Origin: an uncultured Collinsella sp.
Lineage (GTDB): Bacteria > Actinomycetota > Coriobacteriia > Coriobacteriales > Coriobacteriaceae
Reading direction: 5' to 3'
Length of the DNA stretch: 29,452 nt
NCBI GenBank assembly: GCA_959599915.1
Contig: CAUGJE010000021.1
Location: forward strand, 1 to 29,452
Each line of letters begins with the position of its first letter. Position 1 is the stretch's first letter. Shown one piece after another: positions 1 to 6,625 of the stretch. A model generated the notes under the pieces. That model was not told where the DNA came from, ran no database searches, and saw only the letters and a program-made list of their open reading frames with translations. Position numbers and translations under genes: made by a program.

Positions 1-2
1 AC

Positions 3-179
3 GGCGGCGAGACCAAGGCCGACCCCGCCTCCCAGACCAAGACCACCGAGCCGGGTGCTCTGGCTTCGACAGGGGAGAGACTGCTGCCGGTTCTTCCGCT
101 GGCAGTTGTCGGATCTGCTTTGACTTCTTTGGGCTTGCTGCTCGAATACAACCGCAAGAAGAGGTGGAACGATAAATAA
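3..179 (+). CDS. C-terminal end of a sortase-anchored cell-wall surface protein (5' partial)
   Basis: The frame starting at base 3 is open from the window edge to TAA at 177-179 and encodes 58 residues. They show a typical Gram-positive cell-wall sorting signal. A Thr/Lys-rich linker is followed by LASTGE, a variant of LPXTG with Ala in place of Pro, then a hydrophobic stretch of about 22 residues (LLPVLPLAVVGSALTSLGLL) and a short basic tail with RKKRW. From family knowledge, a sortase would cleave between Thr and Gly and attach the protein to peptidoglycan. The N-terminal functional part lies outside the window, so whether this is an adhesin, pilin or enzyme cannot be told. An IS element begins about 21 bp downstream and its left-end hairpin may serve as the terminator. 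The anchor call is confident; the identity is unknown. Confidence 0.8.
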   Translation, partial: GGETKADPASQTKTTEPGALASTGERLLPVLPLAVVGSALTSLGLLLEYNRKKRWNDK

Positions 180-200
180 ATAATGGCCAGCCATGGCTTT

Positions 201-227
201 AAATGAACTGCCTCCCATTTCTTGGAC
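201..227 (+). repeat. Left terminal inverted repeat (IRL) of the IS3-family element
   Basis: The sequence AAATGAACTGCCTCCC and onward to GGAC at 227 matches the reverse complement of 1212-1238 at 24 of 27 positions. Confidence 0.88.
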
Positions 228-242
228 ATGAGAAATGGGAGG
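211..242 (+). promoter_or_regulatory. IS left-end hairpin that buries the transposase Shine-Dalgarno
   Basis: CCTCCCATTTCT (211-222) and AGAAATGGGAGG (231-242) form a perfect 12-bp stem with an 8-nt loop, followed by CTTTCTTT. The GGGAGG at 237-242 is the only good ribosome-binding site for the transposase ATG at 251, with 8-nt spacing, and it is wholly inside the stem. In transcripts that read in from the upstream gene the site would be paired. A promoter inside the element would need to start within the 5' arm to leave it free. The hairpin could also act as a weak terminator for the upstream surface-protein gene. Confidence 0.72.
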
Positions 243-250
243 CTTTCTTT

Positions 251-1197
251 ATGCGCGTTGACTTGAGAGTGAAGCATGATGTCGAGGCCAGGAAGGCGGC
301 CATAGGGCTCTTCGAGCTCGGGCACGGGTATAAATCCGCCGCGATTGCCCTTTCGCTTCCCGCGGAAGCCTTGAGAAGTTGGCAGGAGATATACCGCGCG
401 TTCGGGAGCGAGGTGCTGCTGCGCATGGACGGAAAGCGGGGCAGGTACACATACGAGCAGAAGGCCGCCGGTGGCCGCCGAGATCTTCTCGCGCACCGCC
501 AACGGCTGCGGGCACCGGCAGATAGCGATGTGCCTCAGGGCGGAAGAGGGTGCCGTGATAGCCGACAAGACCGTGCTCAAGATGATGCGCGAGATGGGGA
601 TCCGCTGCGGCATCAGACGCGAGACGGCCTACCACGGGTACAACTCGTACAGGGGCGTCGTCGGCAGGACGTTCGAGAACGTGATCGCGAGGGATTTCGA
701 CGCCGGGGCCCCGTGGCGGAAGCTGGTGAACGGACGTCACCGAGTTCAAGGTGGCGGGCGGCAAGGCCTACTGGGCCCCGACGCTGGACTTCTGCACCAA
801 GGAGATCGTGGTGAGCGACATATCGACCACGACCGACATGGCCCAGCAGGTGAGGATGCTCGACGAGCTGCTGCCCAAGATCCCCGAGGGCGCCGCTCCG
901 ACCATGCACTCGGACCGGGGCTGGCAGTACCAGCACGCCTCGTACACATCCAGGCTCGAGGCCGCCGGCATCGTCCAGAGCATGTCCAGGAAGGCGAACT
1001 GCATCGACAACGCCGCCACCGAGCAGCTCTTCGGCCACGTCAAGGACGAGTTCTACCGGGGCCGCGAGTGGAAGACGTTCGAGGATTTCAAACGCGACCC
1101 GGAGGAATACATAGTCCACTGGAACACGAGCCGGAGGCAGGTAAGATTGAAGGGCCTGACCCCGGAGGAGTTCCGGAATCAGGCCCTCGCGGCCTAG
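251..1197 (+). pseudogene. IS3-family transposase, internally deleted and frameshifted
   Basis: Three frames must be joined. Residues from ATG 251 give an N-terminal helix-turn-helix (ARKAAIGLFELGHGYKSAAI) and then the start of what looks like a second one (GRYTYEQKAA). The frame changes near 463-480, where an 8-bp direct repeat GGCCGCCG occurs twice, and resumes with AAEIFSRTANGCGHRQIA and MMREMGI, which resemble the HTH_21 region of OrfB. A second shift at 726-730, apparently one extra A, comes just before TDVTEF, which holds the first catalytic Asp (codon 733-735). The last frame contains HSDRGWQYQ with the second Asp and NAATEQLFGHVKDEF with the catalytic Glu, ending at TAG 1197. The expected end of OrfA, its leucine zipper and the OrfB N-terminus are missing. 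Both shifts are +1, not the usual IS3 -1 programmed shift, so decay is more likely than recoding. Confidence 0.87.
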
Positions 1198-1211
1198 TCG
1201 CTATTTAGGGC

Positions 1212-1238
1212 GTCCAAGATTTGGGACGCAGTTCATTT
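1212..1238 (-). repeat. Right terminal inverted repeat (IRR) of the IS3-family element
   Basis: GTCCAAGATTTGGGACGC followed by AGTTCATTT is the imperfect reverse complement of 201-227. It begins 15 bp after the transposase stop codon. Confidence 0.88.
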
Positions 1239-1271
1239 TCACTCTGGTTTTGCATTCCTGGATAGATAGAA

Positions 1272-1305
1272 AAGAAACCGCCTTCTCAAAAGAAAGCGGT
1301 TTCTT
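1272..1305 (-). terminator. Intrinsic terminator downstream of rpmB
   Basis: AAGAAACCGC (1272-1281) pairs perfectly with GCGGTTTCTT (1296-1305) around a 14-nt loop. Read on the minus strand the stem is followed by TTTCTATC, giving a T-rich tract, so it most likely ends the rpmB transcript. On the plus strand it is followed only by ATAGTTCTAT, so any termination of rightward transcription would be weak. The rpmB 3' untranslated region between this stem and the stop codon also contains a 6-bp GGTCTT/AAGACC pairing. Confidence 0.8.
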
Positions 1306-1371
1306 ATAGTTCTATATGAACGCGAGGTCTTTGACCCGGAGAGTCCGAGGTACTTGTTGGTAAGACCTTAT

Positions 1372-1560
1372 TTAGGAGCGCGCAACCTTGCCGGACTTGA
1401 GGCAGGTGGAGCAAACGTTCATCTTGCGACGGTGACCATCGACGACGACGTAAACGCGCTGGATGTTGGGGCGGAACTTACGGTTGGTGACGCGGTGAGA
1501 GTGGCTGATGGAGCGACCGGCAACGGGGTGCTTACCGCAAACTTCGCAAACTTTGGACAT
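1372..1560 (-). CDS. rpmB: 50S ribosomal protein bL28, zinc-binding (C+) form
   Basis: The 62-residue protein starts MSKVCEVCGKHPVAGRSISH and matches bL28, a structural protein of the large ribosomal subunit. Two Cys pairs, VCEVC near residues 5-8 and VCSTC near 48-51, mark the C+ paralogue that binds zinc. The start was set at 1560 because an AAGGAGGG Shine-Dalgarno lies 7-8 nt upstream on the minus strand (1567-1574). The frame stays open further upstream but without a ribosome site. The gene is transcribed divergently from the pyr operon and stands alone, with its own extended -10 promoter and terminator. Many actinobacteria also carry a zinc-free L28 copy elsewhere for zinc starvation; none is in this window. 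Confidence 0.96.
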   Translation of the reverse strand: MSKVCEVCGKHPVAGRSISHSHRVTNRKFRPNIQRVYVVVDGHRRKMNVCSTCLKSGKVARS

Positions 1561-1608
1561 AACTGACCCTCCTTGGGCGACAAACGAACATGTCGCGTTA
1601 ACAAACAA

Positions 1609-1864
1609 GCCTGAACTATAGCACAGAAGCAGCTCCCTGTGCGTAATCTACACAGAGATATTCCTCTTTTGGCGATAGTGCTCACGCCACGGCCCTGGAC
1701 GTAGATCCGATTTGCGTGCAGCAGAGGGGATTATGCCAGCTCGTGCGTGCGTTTTCAAGCTCGTCCCACAAATATATATAGGTTTATGGAGCATTGGGCT
1801 CCGTTTACGGATTGTTCTGTATTTATGCTCGCAATTAAGCTCGAGGTTGGCTACACTATCTCTT
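1609..1864. other. Intergenic region between divergent rpmB and the pyr leader
   Basis: This stretch contains the rpmB promoter, an AT-rich patch (AAATATATATAGG near 1770) and, at its right end, TACACTAT near 1852-1859, which could be the -10 region of the pyr operon. No convincing -35 box accompanies it. No coding frame with a ribosome-binding site, no tRNA and no further strong hairpin were seen. Confidence 0.4.
1615..1623 (-). promoter_or_regulatory. Extended -10 promoter of rpmB
   Basis: On the minus strand the sequence TGCTATAGT fits an extended -10 element (TG-N-TATAAT). It lies about 55 nt upstream of the rpmB start codon. No good -35 box is seen at 16-18 bp. The identical 9-mer precedes rpsT at 14303-14311. 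Confidence 0.55.
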
Positions 1865-1993
1865 GACCATTAAAGGGGTACGAGATACCCACATGGAATT
1901 ACATAGCTGCCAAAGAGCAGCCCTTCCTGTGGGTGTCTGGTCCGCTTTAAGCGGTCGGGCATCTATTTTTTTGACTGTGTCAGCAGTCAAGAC
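1865..1993 (+). ncRNA. pyr operon 5' leader with candidate PyrR-responsive attenuator
   Basis: Two exclusive folds can be drawn. The terminator fold uses 1930-1945 with 1951-1965. In the competing fold GACC-A-TTAAAG at 1865-1875 pairs with CTTTAA and GGTC inside 1945-1956, ten pairs that consume the terminator loop and 3' arm. Between them, CCCACA (1888-1893) pairs with TGTGGG (1928-1933), enclosing GCTGC/GCAGC (1906-1910 with 1917-1921) and a six-base loop CAAAGA. That hexaloop is one base away from the CNGNGA form I recall for Bacillus PyrR-binding loops. The first downstream gene is pyrR, so feedback by PyrR and UMP on this leader is the natural reading. The exact binding site is an inference. 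Confidence 0.6.
1930..1972 (+). terminator. Attenuator terminator in the pyr leader
   Basis: A stem of about 15 pairs, with one bulged T and several G-T pairs, forms between 1930-1945 and 1951-1965 around the loop TTTAA. It is followed directly by seven T residues (1966-1972). It lies 40 nt upstream of the pyrR start codon, inside the leader, so it would control entry into the whole operon. Confidence 0.78.
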
Positions 1994-2011
1994 ATGTGAG
2001 GAAGGAGATCG

Positions 2012-2596
2012 ATGGGCACGACTTCCCCCAAGGCGGTCATCATGGACGAGACCGCCGTCAATCGAGCGATGACCCGCATCGCGCACGAGATTCTCGAGCG
2101 CAACGAGGGCTGTGAAGACCTCGCTCTGGTCGGCATCGTCACGCGCGGCGACCTTCTGGCAAAGAAGCTCGCCGAGGAGATCAAGGAGATCGAGGGCGTC
2201 GACGTTCCGCTCGGCAGCCTGGACATCAGCTTCTACCGCGATGACTATGCGACCAATTTCGCTCCCGCGATCCACGCTACCAACATTCCCTTCAGCGTCG
2301 ACGGCAAGCGCGTCGTGCTGGTGGACGACATCCTGTATACGGGCCGTACTATCCGCGCCGCTCTGGATGCCGTCATGGACCTGGGCCGTCCGAGCCGCAT
2401 CGAGCTGGCAGTTCTCGTTGACCGCGGTCACCGTGAGCTCCCCATCTCGCCGGACTTTGTCGGCAAGAACGTTCCCTCGTCGCATGAGGAGAACGTGCAC
2501 CTATATATGAAGGAAGTCGACGGCCACACCGCCGTCGAGATTAACGACGTCGCGCCGGGTTCCCACGTGGGCTCCGCGCCGCTGGGAGGTGAGTAG
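2012..2596 (+). CDS. pyrR: Bifunctional pyr operon regulator / uracil phosphoribosyltransferase PyrR
   Basis: The 194-residue protein has the type I phosphoribosyltransferase fold signature. The PRPP-binding loop VVLVDDILYTGRT lies at residues 101-113, and SLDISFYRDDY near 69-79 is typical of PyrR. In the family it binds UMP or UTP together with pyr leader RNA to reduce operon expression, and it has weak uracil phosphoribosyltransferase activity. A GGAAGGAG ribosome site ends about 5 nt before ATG 2012. It is the first gene of the operon, just behind the leader attenuator, and its last codons overlap the pyrB ribosome-binding region. The C-terminal tail after residue 180 (GSHVGSAPLGGE) is slightly longer than usual. 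Confidence 0.96.
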   Translation: MGTTSPKAVIMDETAVNRAMTRIAHEILERNEGCEDLALVGIVTRGDLLAKKLAEEIKEIEGVDVPLGSLDISFYRDDYATNFAPAIHATNIPFSVDGKRVVLVDDILYTGRTIRAALDAVMDLGRPSRIELAVLVDRGHRELPISPDFVGKNVPSSHEENVHLYMKEVDGHTAVEINDVAPGSHVGSAPLGGE

Positions 2597-2600
2597 TACC

Positions 2601-3545
2601 GTGGCGTTCAACCATAAGCACCTGATCGACATTACCGAGTACTCCGAAGAGGACATCAAGCTCATCCTCGAGACCGCCAAGGCGTTCTCTGAGGTCAACG
2701 AGCGTGCGATCAAGAAGGTCCCCACGCTCAAGGGCAAGACCATCGTCAACATGTTCAACGAGCCCTCGACGCGCACCCGCAGCTCCTTCGAGCTCGCCGA
2801 GAAGCGCCTTTCGGCCGACAGCCTCAACTTTGGCGGCTCCTCGACCTCCACGGTCAAGGGCGAGAGCCTCGTCGACACCGTCGAGACCCTCAACGCCTAC
2901 AAGATTGATTGCATCGTCGTTCGCGATAAGCACGCCGGTGCTCCCTACATCGTCACGCAGAACTCGCCCGCGAGCGTCATCTGCGCCGGCGACGGCAAGC
3001 ACAACCACCCCACGCAGGCCCTGCTCGACCTGTACACCATCTGGGAGCACAAGGGTGACTTCCACGGTCTGAAGGTCGCCGTCGTCGGCGATATCGCGCA
3101 CTCCCGCGTGTGCGGCTCGCTGATCCCCGCACTTAAGATCATGGGCTGCGAGACCTACGCCGTCGCCCCCGGCACGCTGCTGCCGCCGGCGCCCGAGGTC
3201 CTGGGCTGCGACCACGTGACGAGCGACCTCGATTCCGTCCTGCCCGAGCTGGACGTCGTCTACATGTTGCGCGTGCAGCAGGAGCGCCTCGAGGGCGCAC
3301 CGTTCCCCACGATTCGTGAGTACCACAAGCTCTTCGGTCTGACCAAGGACCGCGAGAAGCTCATGAAGCCCGATGCGATTATCTGCCACCCGGGCCCCAT
3401 CAACCGCGGCGTTGAGTTCGACTCCTATATGGCCGACCACCCGCAACGCTCCGTCATCCTGGAGCAGGTCTACGCCGGTATCTGCGTGCGTATGGCTATC
3501 CTGTATCTGCTGCTTGGAGGTGCCGATAATGGCCTTGCTTCTTAA
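2601..3545 (+). CDS. pyrB: Aspartate carbamoyltransferase catalytic subunit
   Basis: This 314-residue enzyme condenses carbamoyl phosphate and aspartate to N-carbamoyl-aspartate, the first committed pyrimidine step. The carbamoyl-phosphate motif STRTR is at residues 56-60, HNHPTQALLDLYTI follows in the middle, and HPGPINRGVEF is near the C-terminus. All are standard for PyrB. The start was put at GTG 2601 because GGGAGG at 2584-2589 then has a workable spacing; an in-frame GTG at 2589 would overlap that site. No regulatory pyrI gene follows, so the enzyme is probably not the E. coli type, and control would come from PyrR. The 3' end overlaps the pyrC start by 17 nt. Confidence 0.96.
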   Translation: MAFNHKHLIDITEYSEEDIKLILETAKAFSEVNERAIKKVPTLKGKTIVNMFNEPSTRTRSSFELAEKRLSADSLNFGGSSTSTVKGESLVDTVETLNAYKIDCIVVRDKHAGAPYIVTQNSPASVICAGDGKHNHPTQALLDLYTIWEHKGDFHGLKVAVVGDIAHSRVCGSLIPALKIMGCETYAVAPGTLLPPAPEVLGCDHVTSDLDSVLPELDVVYMLRVQQERLEGAPFPTIREYHKLFGLTKDREKLMKPDAIICHPGPINRGVEFDSYMADHPQRSVILEQVYAGICVRMAILYLLLGGADNGLAS

Positions 3546-4818
3546 GAATGCCCACGTCGTCGATCCGTCCGTCGAGCTTGACGGTGTCGTCGACGTCCTG
3601 ATCGACGGTGACAAGATCGCCGAGGTCGGCGAGAACCTCGCCGCCGAGGGAGCCGAGGTCCGCGACCTTTCCGGCAAGTATCTCGTCCCCGGCCTGGTGG
3701 ATATGCACGTGCATCTGCGCGAGCCTGGCTACGAGGTCAAAGAGGACATCGAGAGCGGCACCCGCGCTGCTGCCAAGGGCGGCTTCACCGGCGTGTGCGC
3801 CATGCCCAACACCGATCCCGTCACCGATAACGGCACCGTCGTGGAGTTCGTCAAGTCCCGCGCTGCCGAGGTCGGCCACTGCCGCGTCTATCCGTCGGGC
3901 GCCATGACCCGCGGTCTTAAGGGCGAGGCCATGTCCGAGATGGGCGATATGGTCGCCCACGGCGCCGTCGCCTTCACCGACGATGGTCGCGGCGTGCAGG
4001 GCGCGGGCATGCTCCGTCGCTGCATGGACTACGGCAAGATGTTCGGCAAGGTCTTTATGAGCCACTGCCAGGACGAAGATCTGGTCGGCCACGGCCAGAT
4101 CAACGAGGGCAAGGTCTCGACCCGTCTGGCCCTCGAGGGTTGGCCGGCCGCCGGCGAGGAGCTTCAGATTGCCCGCGACATCGAGATTGCCAAGCTGACC
4201 GGTGCCAAGCTGCACATCCAGCACATCTCCACCGCTCATGGCCTGGAGCTCGTGCGTGCCGGTAAGTCTGCCGGTGTCCAGGTGACCTGCGAGGCCACCC
4301 CGCACCACATGTTCCTGACCGAGAACGACCTGGACGAGACCTACAACACCTCGCTCAAGGTCAATCCGCCGCTGCGCACCGACGAGGATGCCGAGGCCAT
4401 CCGTCAGGGTGTCATCGACGGTACCGTCGACGCTATCGTTACCGACCACGCTCCCCACACCCCGTGGGAGAAGGCCCGCGAGTTCGAGCTCGCGCCCTTT
4501 GGAATGATTGGCCTCGAGACTTCGCTGTCGCTCGTGCTCACTGAGCTGGTCAACACGGGCAAGATGAGCGCGAGCCGCATGGTCGAGCTCATGGCCATCA
4601 AGCCGCGTGAGATTCTGGGCCTCGATCAGGTTCAGGTCAAGGCGGGCTCTGTCGCCGACCTGACCGTGTTCGACCCCTCCGCAACCTGGACGGTTGGCGA
4701 GGACGGTTACGAGTCGCGCGCCGAGAACTCCGGTTTTGCCGGCCGCACGCTCACCGGTCGTGCCACCGATGTATTTGTCGGTGGCAAGCAGACGCTCGCC
4801 GACGGCTGCATCTGCTAG
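3529..4818 (+). CDS. pyrC: Dihydroorotase (class I)
   Basis: The 429-residue amidohydrolase closes N-carbamoyl-aspartate to dihydroorotate. The metal-binding motif DMHVHLREPG is at residues 59-68, CAMPNTDP follows, and VTDHAPH near residue 304 carries the catalytic Asp. Length and motifs fit class I bacterial dihydroorotases. ATG 3529 has GGAGG at 3516-3520 with 8-nt spacing. The start lies inside the end of pyrB, pointing to coupled translation. The frame is open further upstream within pyrB but the protein homology starts at MALLLKNAHVVDP. Confidence 0.96.
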   Translation: MALLLKNAHVVDPSVELDGVVDVLIDGDKIAEVGENLAAEGAEVRDLSGKYLVPGLVDMHVHLREPGYEVKEDIESGTRAAAKGGFTGVCAMPNTDPVTDNGTVVEFVKSRAAEVGHCRVYPSGAMTRGLKGEAMSEMGDMVAHGAVAFTDDGRGVQGAGMLRRCMDYGKMFGKVFMSHCQDEDLVGHGQINEGKVSTRLALEGWPAAGEELQIARDIEIAKLTGAKLHIQHISTAHGLELVRAGKSAGVQVTCEATPHHMFLTENDLDETYNTSLKVNPPLRTDEDAEAIRQGVIDGTVDAIVTDHAPHTPWEKAREFELAPFGMIGLETSLSLVLTELVNTGKMSASRMVELMAIKPREILGLDQVQVKAGSVADLTVFDPSATWTVGEDGYESRAENSGFAGRTLTGRATDVFVGGKQTLADGCIC

Positions 4819-4838
4819 CATAGCCTTATCGCTTTTGT

Positions 4839-4863
4839 GCGCGGCGCCCTTGCGGTGCCGCGC
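4839..4863 (+). terminator. Intra-operon GC-rich hairpin between pyrC and pyrK
   Basis: GCGCGGCGCC (4839-4848) pairs with GGTGCCGCGC (4854-4863), ten pairs with one G-T, around a 5-nt loop. It is followed by TTTCTGTTCGTTT, a poor T-tract. It may cause partial termination or protect the upstream mRNA end; it should not fully separate pyrC from pyrK. Confidence 0.5.
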
Positions 4864-4910
4864 TTTCTGTTCGTTTAGACCATGCAACCGCATGGGGGAT
4901 TGGAGCGTCT

Positions 4911-5702
4911 ATGCCCACACCTTCCACTGCACGCATGCACGACTTCGAGGTCGTCTCGAACCGGGAGATCGCCGACGGCATCTTCTCGCTCGTAATCTCG
5001 GCCCCCAAGCTTGCAAGTGCGCTCAAGCCCGGTCAGTTTGTGAACATTGCCGTGCCCGGCGATGCCTCCTCGCTGCTTCGCGTGCCCCTGAGCTTCTATC
5101 GCGCCGACGCCGAGGCCGGCACCGTCGAGCTGTGGTACGCCGTCGTGGGCGACGATACCCGCCGTTTGTCTCAGATGGGCCCTGGCTCCACCTCTAACCT
5201 GTTGGGCCCCGGTGGCCGTGGCTGGATGGTACCCGAGGGCACCAGGAAGGCACTGCTCGTCGCCGGTGGCATCGGCGTTCCGCCTGTGCTGTGTCTTGCC
5301 GGCATGCTTGCCGAGCAGGGTGTTGATGTGGACGTGTGCCTGGGCTTTGGCACCGCTTCCAAAGTCGTGGGTGTCGATGAGTTCCGTGCGCTGGGCGCCA
5401 CGGTTAACGTGTGCACCGACGACGGTTCGCTCGGCACGCACGGTTTTTGCACCGATCCGGCAGCCGAGCTGCTTGGAGAGGGCGGCTACGACTACGTCGC
5501 CAGCTGCGGCCCCGCCGTCATGATGAAGAAGGTCGCCGCCGCTGCCGCCGAGGCCGGTGTGTACTGCGAGGTGTCGCTCGAGCGCATGATGAGCTGTGGC
5601 TTTGGCGCCTGCAACACCTGCAATGTCGAGACGGTTGACGGTATGAAGGGTGCTTGTATGTGCGGCCCCGTGTTCGATGCTTCCAAGGTGGTGGTCTTCT
5701 AG
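4911..5702 (+). CDS. pyrK: Dihydroorotate dehydrogenase B, electron-transfer subunit
   Basis: The 263-residue protein carries FAD and a [2Fe-2S] cluster and passes electrons between NAD and the PyrD subunit in class 1B dihydroorotate dehydrogenase. An N-terminal ferredoxin-reductase-like FAD domain (RVPLSFYRAD region, residues 58-67) is followed by the NAD-binding stretch starting LLVAGGIGVPP. The C-terminal cluster motif has the spacing CGFGACNTC followed by CMCGP. ATG 4911 has GGAG at 4902-4905. It comes directly before pyrD, and its TAG overlaps the likely pyrD GTG by one base. This pairing says the cell uses NAD as the electron acceptor, not fumarate or quinone. Confidence 0.95.
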   Translation: MPTPSTARMHDFEVVSNREIADGIFSLVISAPKLASALKPGQFVNIAVPGDASSLLRVPLSFYRADAEAGTVELWYAVVGDDTRRLSQMGPGSTSNLLGPGGRGWMVPEGTRKALLVAGGIGVPPVLCLAGMLAEQGVDVDVCLGFGTASKVVGVDEFRALGATVNVCTDDGSLGTHGFCTDPAAELLGEGGYDYVASCGPAVMMKKVAAAAAEAGVYCEVSLERMMSCGFGACNTCNVETVDGMKGACMCGPVFDASKVVVF

Positions 5703-6625
5703 TGGGTACCGTGAACATGGCCGTCGATTTCGGCGGCGTCAAGATGCAGAACCCCATTAACACCGCAGCCGGTACCTTTGGCTACGGTTGGCAGTTCCAG
5801 AACTTCTTTGATGTTTCCCAGCTGGGCGCCATCACCACCAAGGGTTGCGCTGCCGAGCCCTGGCCCGGCAATCCCGCGCCCCGCATGGCCGAAATTCCCG
5901 GCGGTATGATCAACTCCGTGGGTCTTCAGAACCCCGGCGTGGCCGCCTTTGCCCGCGAGTCCGGTCCGTGGCTCGAACAGCTGTCCAAGGACGGCTGCCA
6001 GGTCATCTGTCAGGTTGCCGGTCACTCCGTTGACGAGTTTGTCCGCGCACTCGAGATGTATGTCGAGCTATGCCCCTGGGCTGCCGGCTACGAGATCAAC
6101 GTGAGCTGCCCCAACATCGCCGCCGGCGGTGCCGCCATGGGCTCCACGCCCGAGGGCGCCTCTTCCGTTATGGCTGCTTGCCGCAAGGTGACTGATAAGC
6201 CGCTGTTCGTAAAGATGGCGCCGGTTAACGTCGCCGAGATCGCTAAGGCCCTCGAGGCTGCCGGTGCCGACGGTCTTTCGGTCATCAACTCCATCCAGGG
6301 CATGGCCATCGACGTCCATACCCGCAAGTCCCGCGTGGCCAAGCCCAAGGGCGGCCTTTCGGGCCCGCTGTGCCACCACATCGCCGTGCGCATGGTCTGG
6401 GAGGTTGCTCAGGCCGTCGATATCCCCATCAACGGTGTCGGCGGTGTCATGACCGGCGAGGATGCGGCTGAGTTTATCCTGGCCGGCGCCACCTGCGTGT
6501 CGGTCGGCATGGCCAACTTCGTCGATCCGTGTGCTTCGCTTAAGATCGCGCATGAGCTCGAGGCCTGGGCCGAGTCCCAGGGCGTAAAGGACATCAACGA
6601 GCTGGTGGGTGCTTTCGAATGCTAG
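5702..6625 (+). CDS. pyrD: Dihydroorotate dehydrogenase B, catalytic subunit (class 1B)
   Basis: The FMN-dependent TIM-barrel enzyme (about 307 residues) oxidises dihydroorotate to orotate. EINVSCPNI contains the catalytic Cys of class 1 enzymes, and the C-terminal INGVGGV and GATCVSVGMANF stretches fit the FMN phosphate site. GTG 5702, which overlaps the pyrK stop, is preferred with AAGGTGG upstream. GTG 5711 and ATG 5717 are also possible and would shorten it by 3 or 5 residues. The last codons overlap the pyrF start by 7 nt. Its partner is PyrK. Confidence 0.95.
   Translation: MGTVNMAVDFGGVKMQNPINTAAGTFGYGWQFQNFFDVSQLGAITTKGCAAEPWPGNPAPRMAEIPGGMINSVGLQNPGVAAFARESGPWLEQLSKDGCQVICQVAGHSVDEFVRALEMYVELCPWAAGYEINVSCPNIAAGGAAMGSTPEGASSVMAACRKVTDKPLFVKMAPVNVAEIAKALEAAGADGLSVINSIQGMAIDVHTRKSRVAKPKGGLSGPLCHHIAVRMVWEVAQAVDIPINGVGGVMTGEDAAEFILAGATCVSVGMANFVDPCASLKIAHELEAWAESQGVKDINELVGAFEC

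Larger units (their letters stand above)
201..1238 (+). mobile_element. Degenerate IS3-family insertion sequence (IS150-like)
   Basis: The element is bounded by 27-bp imperfect inverted repeats at 201-227 and 1212-1238 with 3 mismatches. The core begins TGAACTGC at 204 and mirrors GCAGTTCA ending at 1235; the TG...CA termini fit the IS3 family. Between them is a broken transposase with the helix-turn-helix and DDE signatures of that family. No convincing direct target-site duplication is visible next to the repeats. The length of about 1.03 kb is short for IS3/IS150 elements (usually 1.2-1.5 kb), in line with an internal deletion. The copy lies between a surface-protein gene and rpmB and interrupts no recognisable gene. 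It cannot make an intact transposase from one frame, though a related active copy could act on its ends. Confidence 0.88.

Noticed and set aside
251..1197. Programmed frameshifting as the normal mode of transposase expression
   Set aside because: Two +1 shifts would be needed, with no slippery A-run, and protein segments expected between the HTH and OrfB are absent.
1863..2072. A small ORF over the pyr leader as a leader peptide
   Set aside because: It has no ribosome site, runs into pyrR out of frame and conflicts with the attenuator structure.
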